Made by a program: the position numbers and the translations under genes. The notes under the pieces were generated by a model that was not told the DNA's origin, searched no databases, and worked only from the letters and a program-made list of their open reading frames with translations. A DNA stretch of 64,000 nt from Thuidium tamariscinum (lineage: Eukaryota; Streptophyta; Bryopsida; Hypnales; Thuidiaceae): NCBI GenBank assembly GCA_947034885.2, contig OX344751.2:1488001-1552000 (forward strand). Reading direction: 5' to 3'. Numbering within the stretch: the stretch's first letter is position 1; every line of letters starts with the position of its first letter. This document shows, in pieces, positions 50,579-61,625 of this stretch.

Positions 50579-51015
50579 CCCTGTAGGGACACTGCAGACC
50601 ACAATGGTATGATGAATGACAAGGAATTCTCCCATGTAGGACAAAAAGACAATCATGCATCTTCATCTTTAGGAGTGGAAAGTAGAGATCTTCTATAGTT
50701 TTTTGACTTGAAATGAGTTTTTTTGAATACTTTACCACCAATGATTCCCACGGTTTTAGAAATGATGAATTCTGCAAGGACTCCCCACAAGGATAATCCT
50801 TAATTAATCCATGTTTTGAACAATGAACAAAGGGCTTGCAAGCAATATTATTTAGTCCAACTAACTTCTCATTCATCCAATGTAATACTTGAATCTTGAA
50901 AAGACAACCTTACTTAATGAGAAATTTCAAAAAATTGTAATAAATGATATTTTTATACCAAGATACGAACAAAAATATGCAAAAAAATCAAAGAAAGGAC
51001 TGAGGCATTGAGGGG
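50579..51015. mobile_element. TTAA-flanked repeat, divergent (437 bp)
   Basis: TTAA lies at 50,575-50,578 and 51,016-51,019. The right end, read inversely, is CCCCTCAATGCC; the left is CCCTGTAGGGAC, so the termini match poorly. The body contains 'tgatgaatgacaaggaattctccc', which recurs near 57,150 and, inverted, near 57,700. Confidence 0.45.
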
Positions 51016-51019
51016 TTAA

Positions 51020-51878
51020 TTACAGAAGCAAAACCACTCTGAAAGATCCCCCTCTCCACTACAAAGAGAAAGATAATAATTGTATACAAATGAGGGGGGC
51101 TCACATTCAAGCTTTCAATCTCAAAGTAGAGGCATGAAAACTCTTTAAAGAGGCCTGAAAACTCTACAGGAGCAAGTTTTGGAAGATGAACTTCTGGGCT
51201 CAGAGAAGCACTACTGCACTAGTCCTAGAACAGTTAAATCTGGCAGGAGAATTCACGAACTTGGACACCCTTTATTAGTACCTGTCAGGTACTCTATCTC
51301 AACCCCCCTAACCATAAATCAACATCTTCTACCAATCAATTTAGCAGAGTCTAGTAAACGATTTTACATCAAAAGATATGTACCATCTAAATTAGAAGAT
51401 ATTTACAATCTGAAAGAGATTAGAAGAAATCAAGAGGGCGAGCAAGTGCATCAACGCATCACCTCCAGCTTCCAGTAAGCTTCTCTGTGTTGGGTTCAGA
51501 ACACGGTCCTGAGTCAACTTCGAAAAGATCTTACCCAGATTTTTTTTTCCAGTATTCAATGCGCCTCCTCCGAGTTTTCAGAGTTCTGGATAAAACTTGG
51601 AGACGTACACATGTAGAATCGGTAAAGCGAAGGCTTCGCAGCAGAATGGAGGGGCCTGTCAGTCTGTGTAAGTTGTACTTGTGAGATCCTAAATCCCGCC
51701 CAGTGACAAGAGAACCGGACTGATTGTTCCGAATCCCCCTTGCGGTTTTGTAATTGTCACCGTCCTTTCCAAAAAAAAAACCACCCAAAATCTAGTGCCA
51801 AGAGAACTGCAGTGACGCATTCCCACCAATCTCCTGGAAAATCAGTAGCGCTCTCACCTTATTGAAAAAACCTAACTC
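51020..51878. other. Intergenic DNA before the GLUTAMINE DUMPER-like gene
   Basis: Composition becomes less AT-rich toward the gene. This stretch lies downstream of the gene (minus strand) and may include its 3' untranslated region. No other feature was recognised. Confidence 0.4.
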
Positions 51879-52361
51879 TCATGTGGCCGAGGTTTTGACC
51901 GGCTTTGCAGCAACGAGGGCTTCGTCTCTCTCAAGCTTCGTCGCAGACGAAACCGAAGGCTTCTCCTCTTCTGAATTGGAATTTCTGAGAGGTTTTGCCA
52001 AGAAGGTGGGCTGCTCTTCGCCCGCCATCACCACATACGTCAATTCAACCTCGTTGGCGTCACAACGCTTCACGTCCGCTTCCACATCTTTCGCTAGAGC
52101 TCCATCCGCAGAAGCATCTGCTTGCCACGACCGTTGCGCTGCCGCGTTCCGTTCGATGTCGTCCGCCGCCCTCGCGCGCCTAGTGCGCCGCTTGTGGTAG
52201 ATGCACTGCACGCAGATCCACAAGAGCACGAGCGTGAAGATCCCGGAGGCCAGCATGATGAGAAACAGCACGTAGATCGGCACGCTTCTTGAAGACGACG
52301 ATGGCGCGCCTCGAAATTCCGGACCATATCCATTGTTGGGTGGCCACTTAGGGTCAGACAT
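51879..52361 (-). CDS. GLUTAMINE DUMPER-like single-pass membrane protein
   Basis: A single frame of 160 residues. One strong membrane segment spans about 27-54 (VPIYVLFLIMLASGIF through WICVQCIY), followed by a basic stretch (HKRRTRRAR), suggesting a cytosolic C-terminal side. Residues 107-125 read LTYVVMAGEEQPTFLAKPL. In plant GLUTAMINE DUMPER proteins a VIMAG motif followed by a PTFLA segment is the signature; here VIMAG is VVMAG. In Arabidopsis these proteins raise amino-acid export and bind the ubiquitin ligase LOG2 through that motif. I chose the Met at 52,361; an upstream in-frame Met at 52,451 would add 30 residues without recognisable content. The gene is strongly GC-richer than its surroundings, which makes spurious open frames appear on the other strand. 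Family assignment rests mainly on this short motif and the overall architecture. Confidence 0.75.
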   Translation of the reverse strand: MSDPKWPPNNGYGPEFRGAPSSSSRSVPIYVLFLIMLASGIFTLVLLWICVQCIYHKRRTRRARAADDIERNAAAQRSWQADASADGALAKDVEADVKRCDANEVELTYVVMAGEEQPTFLAKPLRNSNSEEEKPSVSSATKLERDEALVAAKPVKTSAT

Positions 52362-53280
52362 CTTGTCGCCGCTAATTTTCGTTCGCCTGCATCTGTGAAT
52401 ATCATGAAAAATTGTTGTGAGCATCTTCTCCTTTAAACAACATCGCAACAAGATTGGCTACCACTACACCTTCCAAGGTGAGCATCCGTTTCCAAATTTG
52501 AACATGATTTTCCAGTGTCGGTACCATACCGCACTCCCTTTTTGGAGAAAACTACCGACAACCGCTCAAGAACGCAACGATTCCTTCATACATTGCACAA
52601 TACTCGTAACCCTCAAAAATGGAAACAACAAGGTTCACAGCAGTACTGCAGCGCTCATCTCTTTCCCAATTAAACACTTAGGTTTCTAACAAAATTGAGC
52701 ACGAATCTGGATCAAGCTTCTGAAGATCGATTTCAAATCACACCCAACTCGGAATTAATCCCCAAGCCCACAGAACGAGTACTAAATCCTAAAACCAAGC
52801 ATTGATCTGACATCACAGCCTAGTGGTAACAAGAAGCTTCAAGAAAATCACCTGCAGCAAGAAATTGAAGCACCTAAGAGGTCACAGTCGTGACGCCAAC
52901 GTAGATGAAACTCTTGCTCGTCACATCCTTCTCTCCAAATGCACACAAAATTCCCAACAACAAGAAAGCAAATGGCCGCACTAATTAATGAAACTCAGCG
53001 GATGCACTGCTGAAACACTCTCTGCATATCCGGTGGGCTACCAGCTAGCAGTTGTCAATGTGCATTTCGCAGAAGAACAAGGTTTGTGGGGACCATGACT
53101 TGGTCACACACAGAAATCATGACAAGATTTTCAAGGACCTGAGCCATCTTTTAGTATGGAAAACTTGAAAGCGCGTCAACGCAACGACTCCCGAAAGGGG
53201 CTCCAGGTGCTGGAAGGCGACGGACATCAGGACCAGTAAGTCAAGAATGGCCAAGGTGAGCTTGGGTCAGCAAAAATCCA
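52362..53280 (-). promoter_or_regulatory. Upstream region of the GLUTAMINE DUMPER-like gene
   Basis: Moderately GC-rich DNA upstream of the start codon, likely leader and promoter by position. No defined element was recognised. Confidence 0.3.
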
Positions 53281-53289
53281 AGTACACTA

Positions 53290-53525
53290 CAGTGGGATGC
53301 CACAATATAATATTCACATAAAAGTAAAAGTGGTCTTCTAATTTCTTAAAATCAATACTCCAAGTATCTTTTTTGCTGTAGGTCATGATGTCACAAAACA
53401 AAAGCTTGTGCACCCCTCCTCACAAAAGAGTTTTTTTTACCATATGAAGAACGCAACTTTAGGATACATGGTTTTGAAGATCTCATTGTAAAGAAACAAA
53501 ACAAAACAAACAACCTCATTTGAAA
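53290..53525 (-). mobile_element. Helitron 5' end fragment
   Basis: On the minus strand this contains decayed versions of the 5' region of the 37,481 Helitron: the 'gaggaggggtgcac' block (here 'gtgcacccctcctc' at about 53,408-53,421 on the plus strand), the preceding '...cctac' block, and a TTTG-repeat leader. No Rep sequence is present. Confidence 0.5.
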
Positions 53526-56168
53526 TGTAGATTGTGAATGTTGGTATGTCTTAATGAATTTGGACAACAAATAGTTTTTCATTGGACAGTGTTCTACATT
53601 AGGACATTGAAATTAAGGCAAAATTTAGAAAAACTTATAAAATGAACTTATGATCATTGGCTTACAAGTAACTTATGACCACTAACTTGCAAATAACTTA
53701 TGATCATTCACTTAATAATAACTTATTATCACTCACTTACAAATAACTTATAATGCCAATCATCTTCAATGCAATCCTTTGTACTCGTCCATCTTAAGCA
53801 AATCAAAGGAAGATGTGCTTTAATAGTTTTGGAAAAGTTCAATACTATTAGTGTTCTTCTCTAAAGATCAATTATACGTTGTTGCATTGAAGGTGTTGTC
53901 ATAACTATTATAGAGAGCTAAAGTGTATGCTTTTCAATTTGAAGAAGTAGCCCTATGATATTTGGATGATACTTGGTGTTATCTATATGATGACTAGGTT
54001 ACACCTAAATAAAATTTATCTATTAGTGTTGATCGCTAAGAGGCTATGGCCTTTGGGGGGTCAAAAACACTTGAAATTGCCATTTCTATTGCATAGAGAA
54101 AAAACCTTTGAAAGTTTTTATTTTTCATATTTGACTATAGGATTCTATACTTGACTTCTGTAGTGAGAGATTATGTGAAAAAAAATTCACAACTTCAACC
54201 AAAAGGATTGTAAGATATGTGAATTCAAAGTAAAGAAAACAACTTTTTTGCACATTATATGACTAGCCAAATTATAAATCTTCTAAGTCCTTATTTTTAG
54301 CACAATAAAGTTTGAATTTTAATAAAATTATTGATAAGAATTGACTTCAGCATTTGAAAAAGAAAATTATAATGAGTAATCTAATTTTCATTCTTCAAAA
54401 AAGTTTGTATGTAAAAGTAATTATAAGATAGGAGAAAAAACTATATCGTCAATAGCTTTGAAATGAAATTGAAAACTACTCATTCCAATGGTGAGATTGT
54501 TTTAGCAAAAAACTAAACCATGAACAACATCTATTTTTGAAAAATTCTAAAAAATTGAGTTCAAAATTAAATTCTAATACATTATTTTTCAAGAATTCTC
54601 TATGATTTGAAAAAAAATGCATTCAATGGAATAAGTTCAACATAATTAGAATAAGTAATCTAGGACAATATTGTGGAAAAAAAACTCCTTAGGGTAGTCT
54701 TATAAATCTATAGGCCTGGGTCCTTAGGGTTATTATAAGTCTCAATGTGTAATATTTTTTTGTAGTCAACAATGTTGATAGAGTTATGAAACTTAGCTCA
54801 AATGAATCTAAGCAATAAACCAAAATATTTGTTTCTTTGGCTACATATCATCAAATCAGATTTCAACAAAAAATTTGAATAACTACAAGGTTGTAGAACA
54901 TTTAGAGAAGACCATTTATTATTTAGTGAATTGATATAAATAAGTTTATTTATAATTTGTTGTAAATCACCAAAATTACATTGTAGCTACTAAATCATTG
55001 TAATCATAATGCAAAAGAGTTTGAAATTTTCATAGTGCTTAAGTTTATTTAATAAATGCAAGATATAAGTTAAATGAATTGCATTTTTCTACTAGGATTA
55101 ATTTTTATCCTATTTTTTTAGAGGTTAGTCAAAGTCAAATGGAATATCTTTGTCACCTTGAAGTAATGAAAATTCTAGAAATAAATAGTCATTATGCTCT
55201 AATTAAAGTTGTCATAATATTAGCTCAAGCCTACTTTTACACAACTCCGATAAGGTAATAACACTTTACTCATAAATATGAATGTTTTAGTGTCTTTTTT
55301 GTAATTACAACATGAAAATTTTGTTTGAATACATTAGCAAATTGTAGCAAAAGATGTTGCAAGTTGGATATGACTTTTCTATTGCTCAAAGTTTAAATTG
55401 CTATGAATAGTTTAATTTTACAAAAAGATTGAATATTTCAAATTGGAGTAGAAAGTAGAATGAATTAGCTTCATTTCATGATTAAAACTCAAATTCAAAA
55501 TAAAGATCGTTGTTTTGTCCAAAAATTTCAATCGTGAACACACAAGTAAAATTGCTTAATTACACTTCAAAAACATTTTTTTAATCCATTAGTTACCATC
55601 TTTTGTAGAGAAGACAAAAACACCAAAATGATGAAGTTTTTGCCTACATTTTGTGCGAACACATCCAAGATTCTCTCTAAAAATGGATGACAAAACAAAG
55701 TTATTTATCCTATTTTGCTCATTTGAATCATTCAAATACTATTTTATCGCAATGTGGTCCTTTTAGTGTTAAGATGACATTGCCATGCATTGAATTCAAT
55801 GTAAGGTAGATGCTAAGGCTTTTTTCTTTCTAGTGCCACATTGCACCAAAAAAATATTGGATGAAATCACTAGATTATGGATGAAACAAAATTATGGACA
55901 TGTGATATGTACTAATATGATATTTTATATCCTATATGTCAATGAATGTTGAATTTTGGAGCACCTCCATAACATTTTATATCGCCACTTTGGCACTTTT
56001 TAAAAATTGAAAACAAAGCCTTGGTAAATACTCCCTAAAGCACCTCCTATCTAAACTACCATCATCACTATGTGAACATCTCCTAAATTAATATGTTCTT
56101 TTGTTGAAGAAATGGTTTCAAAACCTCCACCAAAAGAATGTGTAATCCTCAACTCCTTTTGTTAACCC
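53526..56168. other. AT-rich intergenic DNA
   Basis: No gene was recognised. Short direct repeats of 'ataacttatgatcac' type occur near 53,640-53,750. A block near 55,830-56,000 ('tgccacattgcacca', 'cgccactttggcac') is a decayed relative of the hAT-like elements. Confidence 0.5.
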
Positions 56169-56172
56169 TTAA

Positions 56173-57117
56173 CCCCTAAAGGACCAAACTGCATTTTTTG
56201 GCAACATAGCGATTTTGGGCAGCTCACTACAGATGGAGTTTTTATTTTTTTTCTTTGAAATTTTCACACAACATGTACCCAAGGAGTAAATTTAGGGCCC
56301 AATAATTTTCATGACTTTTGGCTACACAATTAAAAAGTTATGACATTATATGTTGTTTCCTTTGTTCGGCGGGCAGCCCGGGCAGCAAAAAAAACTTATG
56401 TAAAAACTATTTTTTAAGAAATTTAAATTTGAAATTGTTTTCTTTTATTTTTATCTAGGTGTAAAGATTTGAATCATTCCATTTTGATTAATGAGTCAAA
56501 AGTTATGAGGATTTTCAGTTTGAGGTAGTTTGTAACTAGTTATAGAATCTCTACACTACAAAAAAGGTTTGAAATTCTTTGTTTAATTCAATTTTTAATA
56601 TTTTTGAAAAATAATAATAAAATTGGGTGTATACTGTTTAACACAACATTGCAACCATTGGGATCATCTTTTTTTAATTCTATAAATAAATTGTTAATAA
56701 TTTAGTATTTTGGCTCATTTTCTACTTCTTTCTACTTACTATTTTTTTCCTATATGTTGTACAATTCCAAATGATCTGAAAATTTTCAAGCATGTAGCCA
56801 ACTTCACTTGAAGAATGAATTCAAAGAGTTACAATCATTTTGGACATTTTCCATATAAATATGGTCTTTTGAAGTGCAGCTGCCTGGATTTTCGCAGTGG
56901 TAAAAATTGATTTTTGTCACTTCAAACACTAATATCTTGCAATCTACATAGTGGAAATTGCTGAAATTTTTTTTTAACATCTTCTCAAATTTGTGTTTAA
57001 AAAGATTCTATGGTTACTTTTGTCTAAAAATGTTTTTTTCTTAAAATTTGGTAATTGTTTAAGAAATGACAATTTTGAAGTAGTTTTGGAGAAAACATAA
57101 TCAAAAACCTTTAGGGG
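56173..57117. mobile_element. TTAA-flanked element with perfect short ends (945 bp)
   Basis: TTAA occurs at 56,169-56,172 and 57,118-57,121. Including TTAA the ends form the perfect inverse pair TTAACCCCTAAAGG and CCTTTAGGGGTTAA. The interior does not resemble copies A and B, so this is a separate subfamily. It has no transposase. Confidence 0.7.
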
Positions 57118-57240
57118 TTAAATGCCGAGGCGGATGTTTTGTGTCTAATGAATGACAAAGAATCTTCCCTTGTAGAACAAAAGTACAACTATTCATCGTT
57201 GATATTAGGGACAATGGTGCTAGTATGTGAGCATTAAGCC

Positions 57241-57322
57241 TACAAATAGGTACCCATAATATAGATACCACTCACTTTAGAAGGTGTATATATCACAAGC
57301 ACCTATAATATGGGTATTTGTA
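57241..57322. repeat. Short imperfect palindrome (82 bp)
   Basis: TACAAATAGGTACCCATAATATAG at the left is mirrored with gaps by CACCTATAATATGGGTATTTGTA at the right. It may be a tiny foldback element; no target duplication was found. Confidence 0.4.
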
Positions 57323-57338
57323 ACACACACACAAGATG

Positions 57339-57340
<2 letters not shown>

Positions 57341-57409
<69 letters not shown>
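57341..57409. repeat. (TA)n microsatellite
   Basis: An uninterrupted TA tract of about 69 bases, preceded by a short (AC)n run. Confidence 0.95.
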
Positions 57410-57411
<2 letters not shown>

Positions 57412-58654
57412 TATAATCATACATTATTTCTATAGTATATACAACTATAACATAGGTGTGTAGTATTCTACAAGACTTTGACCTCCAATGAATATATCTG
57501 GCTTATTCAAAGTAGGTGATGTAACATTATATCAAAATGCATGATTCCACAGCCACTAGGTCATCCTTCAAGGATTAATCCCTAAATGACCCATGGAAAT
57601 GAGGAATTTTGATGCTGCAGGAATCAATGATTCAAATTTTTTTTAAAGCACTCGTTGGAAGTCAAAGCACTGTAGAAAATCTTCCTTTTCCACCCCTATT
57701 TCCAAGGATGAATGATTGCAATTCTGTCCTATATAGAAAGATTATCTTGTGTTCATCGATCAAAAACTGGCTTGGACATCGTTTAAATGTTGACAATCTC
57801 CAAATGTTGCATTTTTTGGTGTGTTGAAACCTCCTTTACTTTGCCACCGAGGAGATATCCAAAAATTGACTAATCTAACCGTCGTCAATGTTCACAGCAC
57901 CAAAAAGTGATGCTTTGGTGGACGTCCACCTTATTGGTAGTGGCATTTGGTACAACTGTAATGCTCACTTCAGTATTTCTAATTTTTCCTGATCAATGAG
58001 AAATAAAAGCTAAATAATCCAATTAGAACACTACGCTTGAATTGAGAGTTCGCTACTCCAAAGTTCTAAGAGCTAAGCGTACCTAGCAAATAACAAAAAA
58101 AAATGGAAACTGAACGGCTCCTGTGAGCCATCGCCATAGATTCATGGCCACTTGAATGCATGATTGGGGTGTCAGCTGTGTCGGTGTTTAGTTTCACTGT
58201 TATTTTCAAGTAGACCTGCCTCGAAGAAAAGACCGTTGCAAGAGAATACGAAACATATCATGTGCTGTAAAAGAACATTGGTTTTACTTTTATGATCAGG
58301 AATCAATTGTACAGGAAGACACAGGCGGTTAGGCTGCTACCAAGCCTGTCAATCTTCATTGCAACTAAATGGCTGGTGCTGCTGCTAAATTACACTAATA
58401 AAAATACAAGGATGGTGTCTACCACTCGAAGGCTCTCTCCTCCGAGCTAAGGCCGAGAGGATGGCCAAGATTAATTGGCAACAAAAGTGGGACACCACCG
58501 CAGCAGCATCATCTCAGCATCTCCCCTGCACGCGAATCTAAGTTACTATTCATTGGAACAATGGGATAGACTTGAATCAACCCTTCGAAAAAGGGGTCTT
58601 CGGTGATCTGCTGCTGCTGGCTAATGACTACAAAATCGTGGAGCTTGTATCGCT
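57410..58654. other. Intergenic DNA and probable 3' untranslated region of the hydrolase gene
   Basis: The first part holds fragments of the repeat seen at 50,579 (inverted, near 57,570-57,760). After about 58.1 kb the composition becomes gene-like; this is probably the 3' untranslated region of the hydrolase gene. No separate gene was recognised. Confidence 0.4.
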
Positions 58655-61625
58655 CTACCTGAAAGGACCAGGCAAACTCATTCCCGATCTAGTCTCTGAA
58701 TTTGAGTTCAGATAGCACGACACGAATGGAATCATTGCAGAAAGTAAGGCTCCAGGGCATTCTTCGTGCGGCAGGTGCCCACAACTTGGAATGGCCACTA
58801 ACCTCTGCAAACACAACAGAAAGAAATGGTCAGAAATGCCAAGATTCAAAAACCAACAGAGATGAAAGCCGTTACTGCTGGAGTTTCTAGGAAGGTAATA
58901 CTAGACTGTCCGGGACCTGATCCCGTCACCTAACCCCCGATGCCAACACGAACTCATATATTCCCATCAACACATTGTAACCTTCTATTGACAACTTGGA
59001 TGTAAGAACGAATTCGCAAATTTGGTCGATGGCCACTCATGTTCAGTAGAAAATGGGATTGGTTACAGCTCCCACTTCGAATGATTGCACACGATACCAT
59101 CATACGTTGAGTAAGAAGTTTTTGATCTTACGAGAGTTGGCTCATGCAATACCCAAAGTGATCTCTCCAGTGAGCTCTAGTGAGCGATCTCCAAATGACA
59201 GCACTTCCTACTCATTGGTTGAAATGCTTTAAGTGATGCTTGCAACGTCCTCTCCTGTAAGTGGAAATGACAGAATACGGACAGACGTCAAGAGACATAC
59301 CGAGCTGGGAAGCTGCGATGCCAGTGACTGGGCAGATTTGATGGGCACCAAGTTGTCTTGAATTCCCGCCACAACTAAGGCAGGCAAGCTTGCAAGGCAT
59401 CGCACGAGATCAGCTGCATCGGAACTGGACAACACAGCAGTGGCCGACGTGGCCTTGCTAACCTCCGACAATGCCTTATCCCAGTTCTCCACATGAAGTG
59501 GTGCCTGCAAACAGAACCGACTTTCAGTGCCTTCAAGCGAACAAAAATCTGAGTGCTTACTTAAAAATCCAACTGCAATGATATAGTACCAAGAAAGCAG
59601 ACAGACTCCTGGGGATTAGAGCATACCTTGTACAGGTCTAAAGTCTCAGAGGTAAGCTTAGAGGCGTCATGCCAGGCACGGCGTGTAGTGACCTGTGCAA
59701 TTTCGGAGCGTAAAAGTGGCCTTAACATGTGACGCCCAAGGGTTGTGTGCAACAAAACGCGGGCGAATGATGGGACAATCTCCCGGGCGAGACTCACACC
59801 CACCAGAACTAATCCTTTCACTTCCACCTGCATGAAACGAAAACTATAATGATTAGCCAGAGACAATGATACTGTTGTTCATTCGAACATATTAATAAAC
59901 GCTTCCGTGGTTGGCAAAGCTGGAAAAAGACAGCAAGAACAAACTTCCGTGAAAGAATTCGAGTCAGACCTGAACTGAATCTCTAAATTTCAAGGCCTTC
60001 GCGGCAACCATAAGAGCGAGTAAACCTCCATCGGAATGACCGACAAGAACGACAGACGTCAGGCCCAACTCCTGACAGAAGGCAAAGAGCAAATCCACCT
60101 GCACACCACAATACATGTGACAGAAACATCATTTACTCTGCAAATTCCAGAGTACATGAGAATACTACAATAAGAAAAGACAGAGACTTAACAATGCAAG
60201 AAAAAGATTTGCGCAGATTTAAATCAATACCTGAGTTTGAAGCTCGTAAGGGTTTGGCAGTCCTTTCTGCTCCCACTCCGGTCTTTGAGGCCGATTAGTC
60301 AATCCCCATCCGGGTCGATCAAAGGCAACTACTCTACAACCGACCTCCCTCGCCACAGAGCCCATGACGTGCCTCCATGAAAACACTCCTCCTCCAAATC
60401 CATGGATAAAAACTACCCCGGAAGATGTCCCATGAGTCTCCCCACCACTTACTGGCACCCTGTGAGTTTGCTGCATGATGGCAGGCCAACCATTCAAAGC
60501 AGGTGTAGGGCTTCCCCAGGAGGCAGATGAAAAATCATTCTCACCACTCAATAGAGGTGTACGGACTGAATAAGACGTCTGTAAAGAGCCTGAAATAGGT
60601 GGCCGGATAAGGGGGTTCCAGGCAGTCGAGAAGTTACCATGTGACAAGCTCCGTGTGTACTGAGGCAGCAGCTCATGCCTTTCGTAAGAATTCCTCAACG
60701 GTGCTTGACTATAGACGTTTCCTTCGACAGACTTGTAGTGAACAAGGAGCCCTTTCACATCCAGAAACAAGCTATCGTAGTCTGCAAGTAGATGAGCAGG
60801 CAAATCCTTGTCGTCATCCTGCTGTGTTTTCGAGAGCATATTGCTCTCCAAATCGTTTTTCCTGAACGACTTCGGCGAAGAGACTCGAGAAACACGCTGG
60901 TACATGATTTTGCTGGCCGAGGTCTCCATGTCGGATCTGTCGAAGCAGAGCTTGCGCCGAGCCTGACACCTTGCTTTGTATGCTACAACGATGTGTATTA
61001 ATGCAAAGATGGCTGACGAGACTAACAGCAGCGGGAGCCCCATCTTGTGCCTCCTTCCCATATTCGGAACCGGCGATCCCGTGGTAGTGTCGTAATTATC
61101 ATACAACGAGGCTTTCACAGAGAGAAACACAGTTGTGCCTATCCCAGACACTACTGTGATTAGCAAATAAGGACCATGGCAGAGGCTCGGGATCCCACAG
61201 ACGGCGTAGGCACCTGGATCACACAAGAATGCACATCTTAGTCTTCGAAACCACAACAAGTGGAAACAAGAAGGCTTCGGCTGTGTTCAATCCCCATCAC
61301 TTTCACTGAGAAATGTACAGAATGACTGAAGAGCAGGAGCACGGGAGCACTTACAAAGGGCAGCAAGGGAACGGCCCACAGACAGAAGCGGAATGTCCAC
61401 CAGAGAACCCCGAAAGCTGTAAGTGGCCCAGTCAGCTCTGAAGGAGAAACAAGATCTGCAGCATGTAAACGCCGAGAGCACAATGAAGATGTCCAAAATA
61501 GAGACGAGCAAGGGGCCAGAGGACACAAACAGTGACCCCACCATATTCACTAGGAAAAACACTGTCCTTCCGCATCTTTTCAGAGTTTCCAGGCTACCCC
61601 GACCCGCACCCCTCCCGGAGCCCAT
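58655..61625 (-). CDS. Plant membrane-anchored alpha/beta hydrolase, six exons
   Basis: Exons in transcript order: 61625-61355, 61213-60231, 60098-59970, 59827-59627, 59504-59301, 58804-58655. All introns are GT-AG and the frame is maintained over 645 residues, close to the length of Arabidopsis relatives such as At1g80280. The N-terminal 140 residues hold several hydrophobic segments (TVFFLVNMVGSLFVSSGPLL; LPLLLVSSAIFALIHIVVAY), implying a membrane anchor. The catalytic fold follows from about residue 340: an oxyanion-type HGFGGGVFSWRHV, FDRPGWGLT, the nucleophile elbow GHSDGG (Ser440), AGIQDNLVP (Asp578) and SCGHLPHEECP (His606). All three triad positions are therefore present. The variable linker at 150-330 is Ser-rich. 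The substrate is unknown. The plant homologues I recall have GHDDGG at the elbow, so the Ser here is noteworthy. Confidence 0.93.

Noticed and set aside
52094..52405. Alternative minus-strand frame of 103 codons and plus-strand frames over the GLUTAMINE DUMPER-like gene
   Set aside because: They are Cys/Arg/Ser-rich shadows of a GC-rich coding region; only one frame carries the membrane segment and PTFLAKP motif.
53640..53750. Short direct repeats of 'aacttatgatcac' type as a regulatory array
   Set aside because: The units are irregular, AT-rich and far from any gene start; simple slippage duplication is enough.
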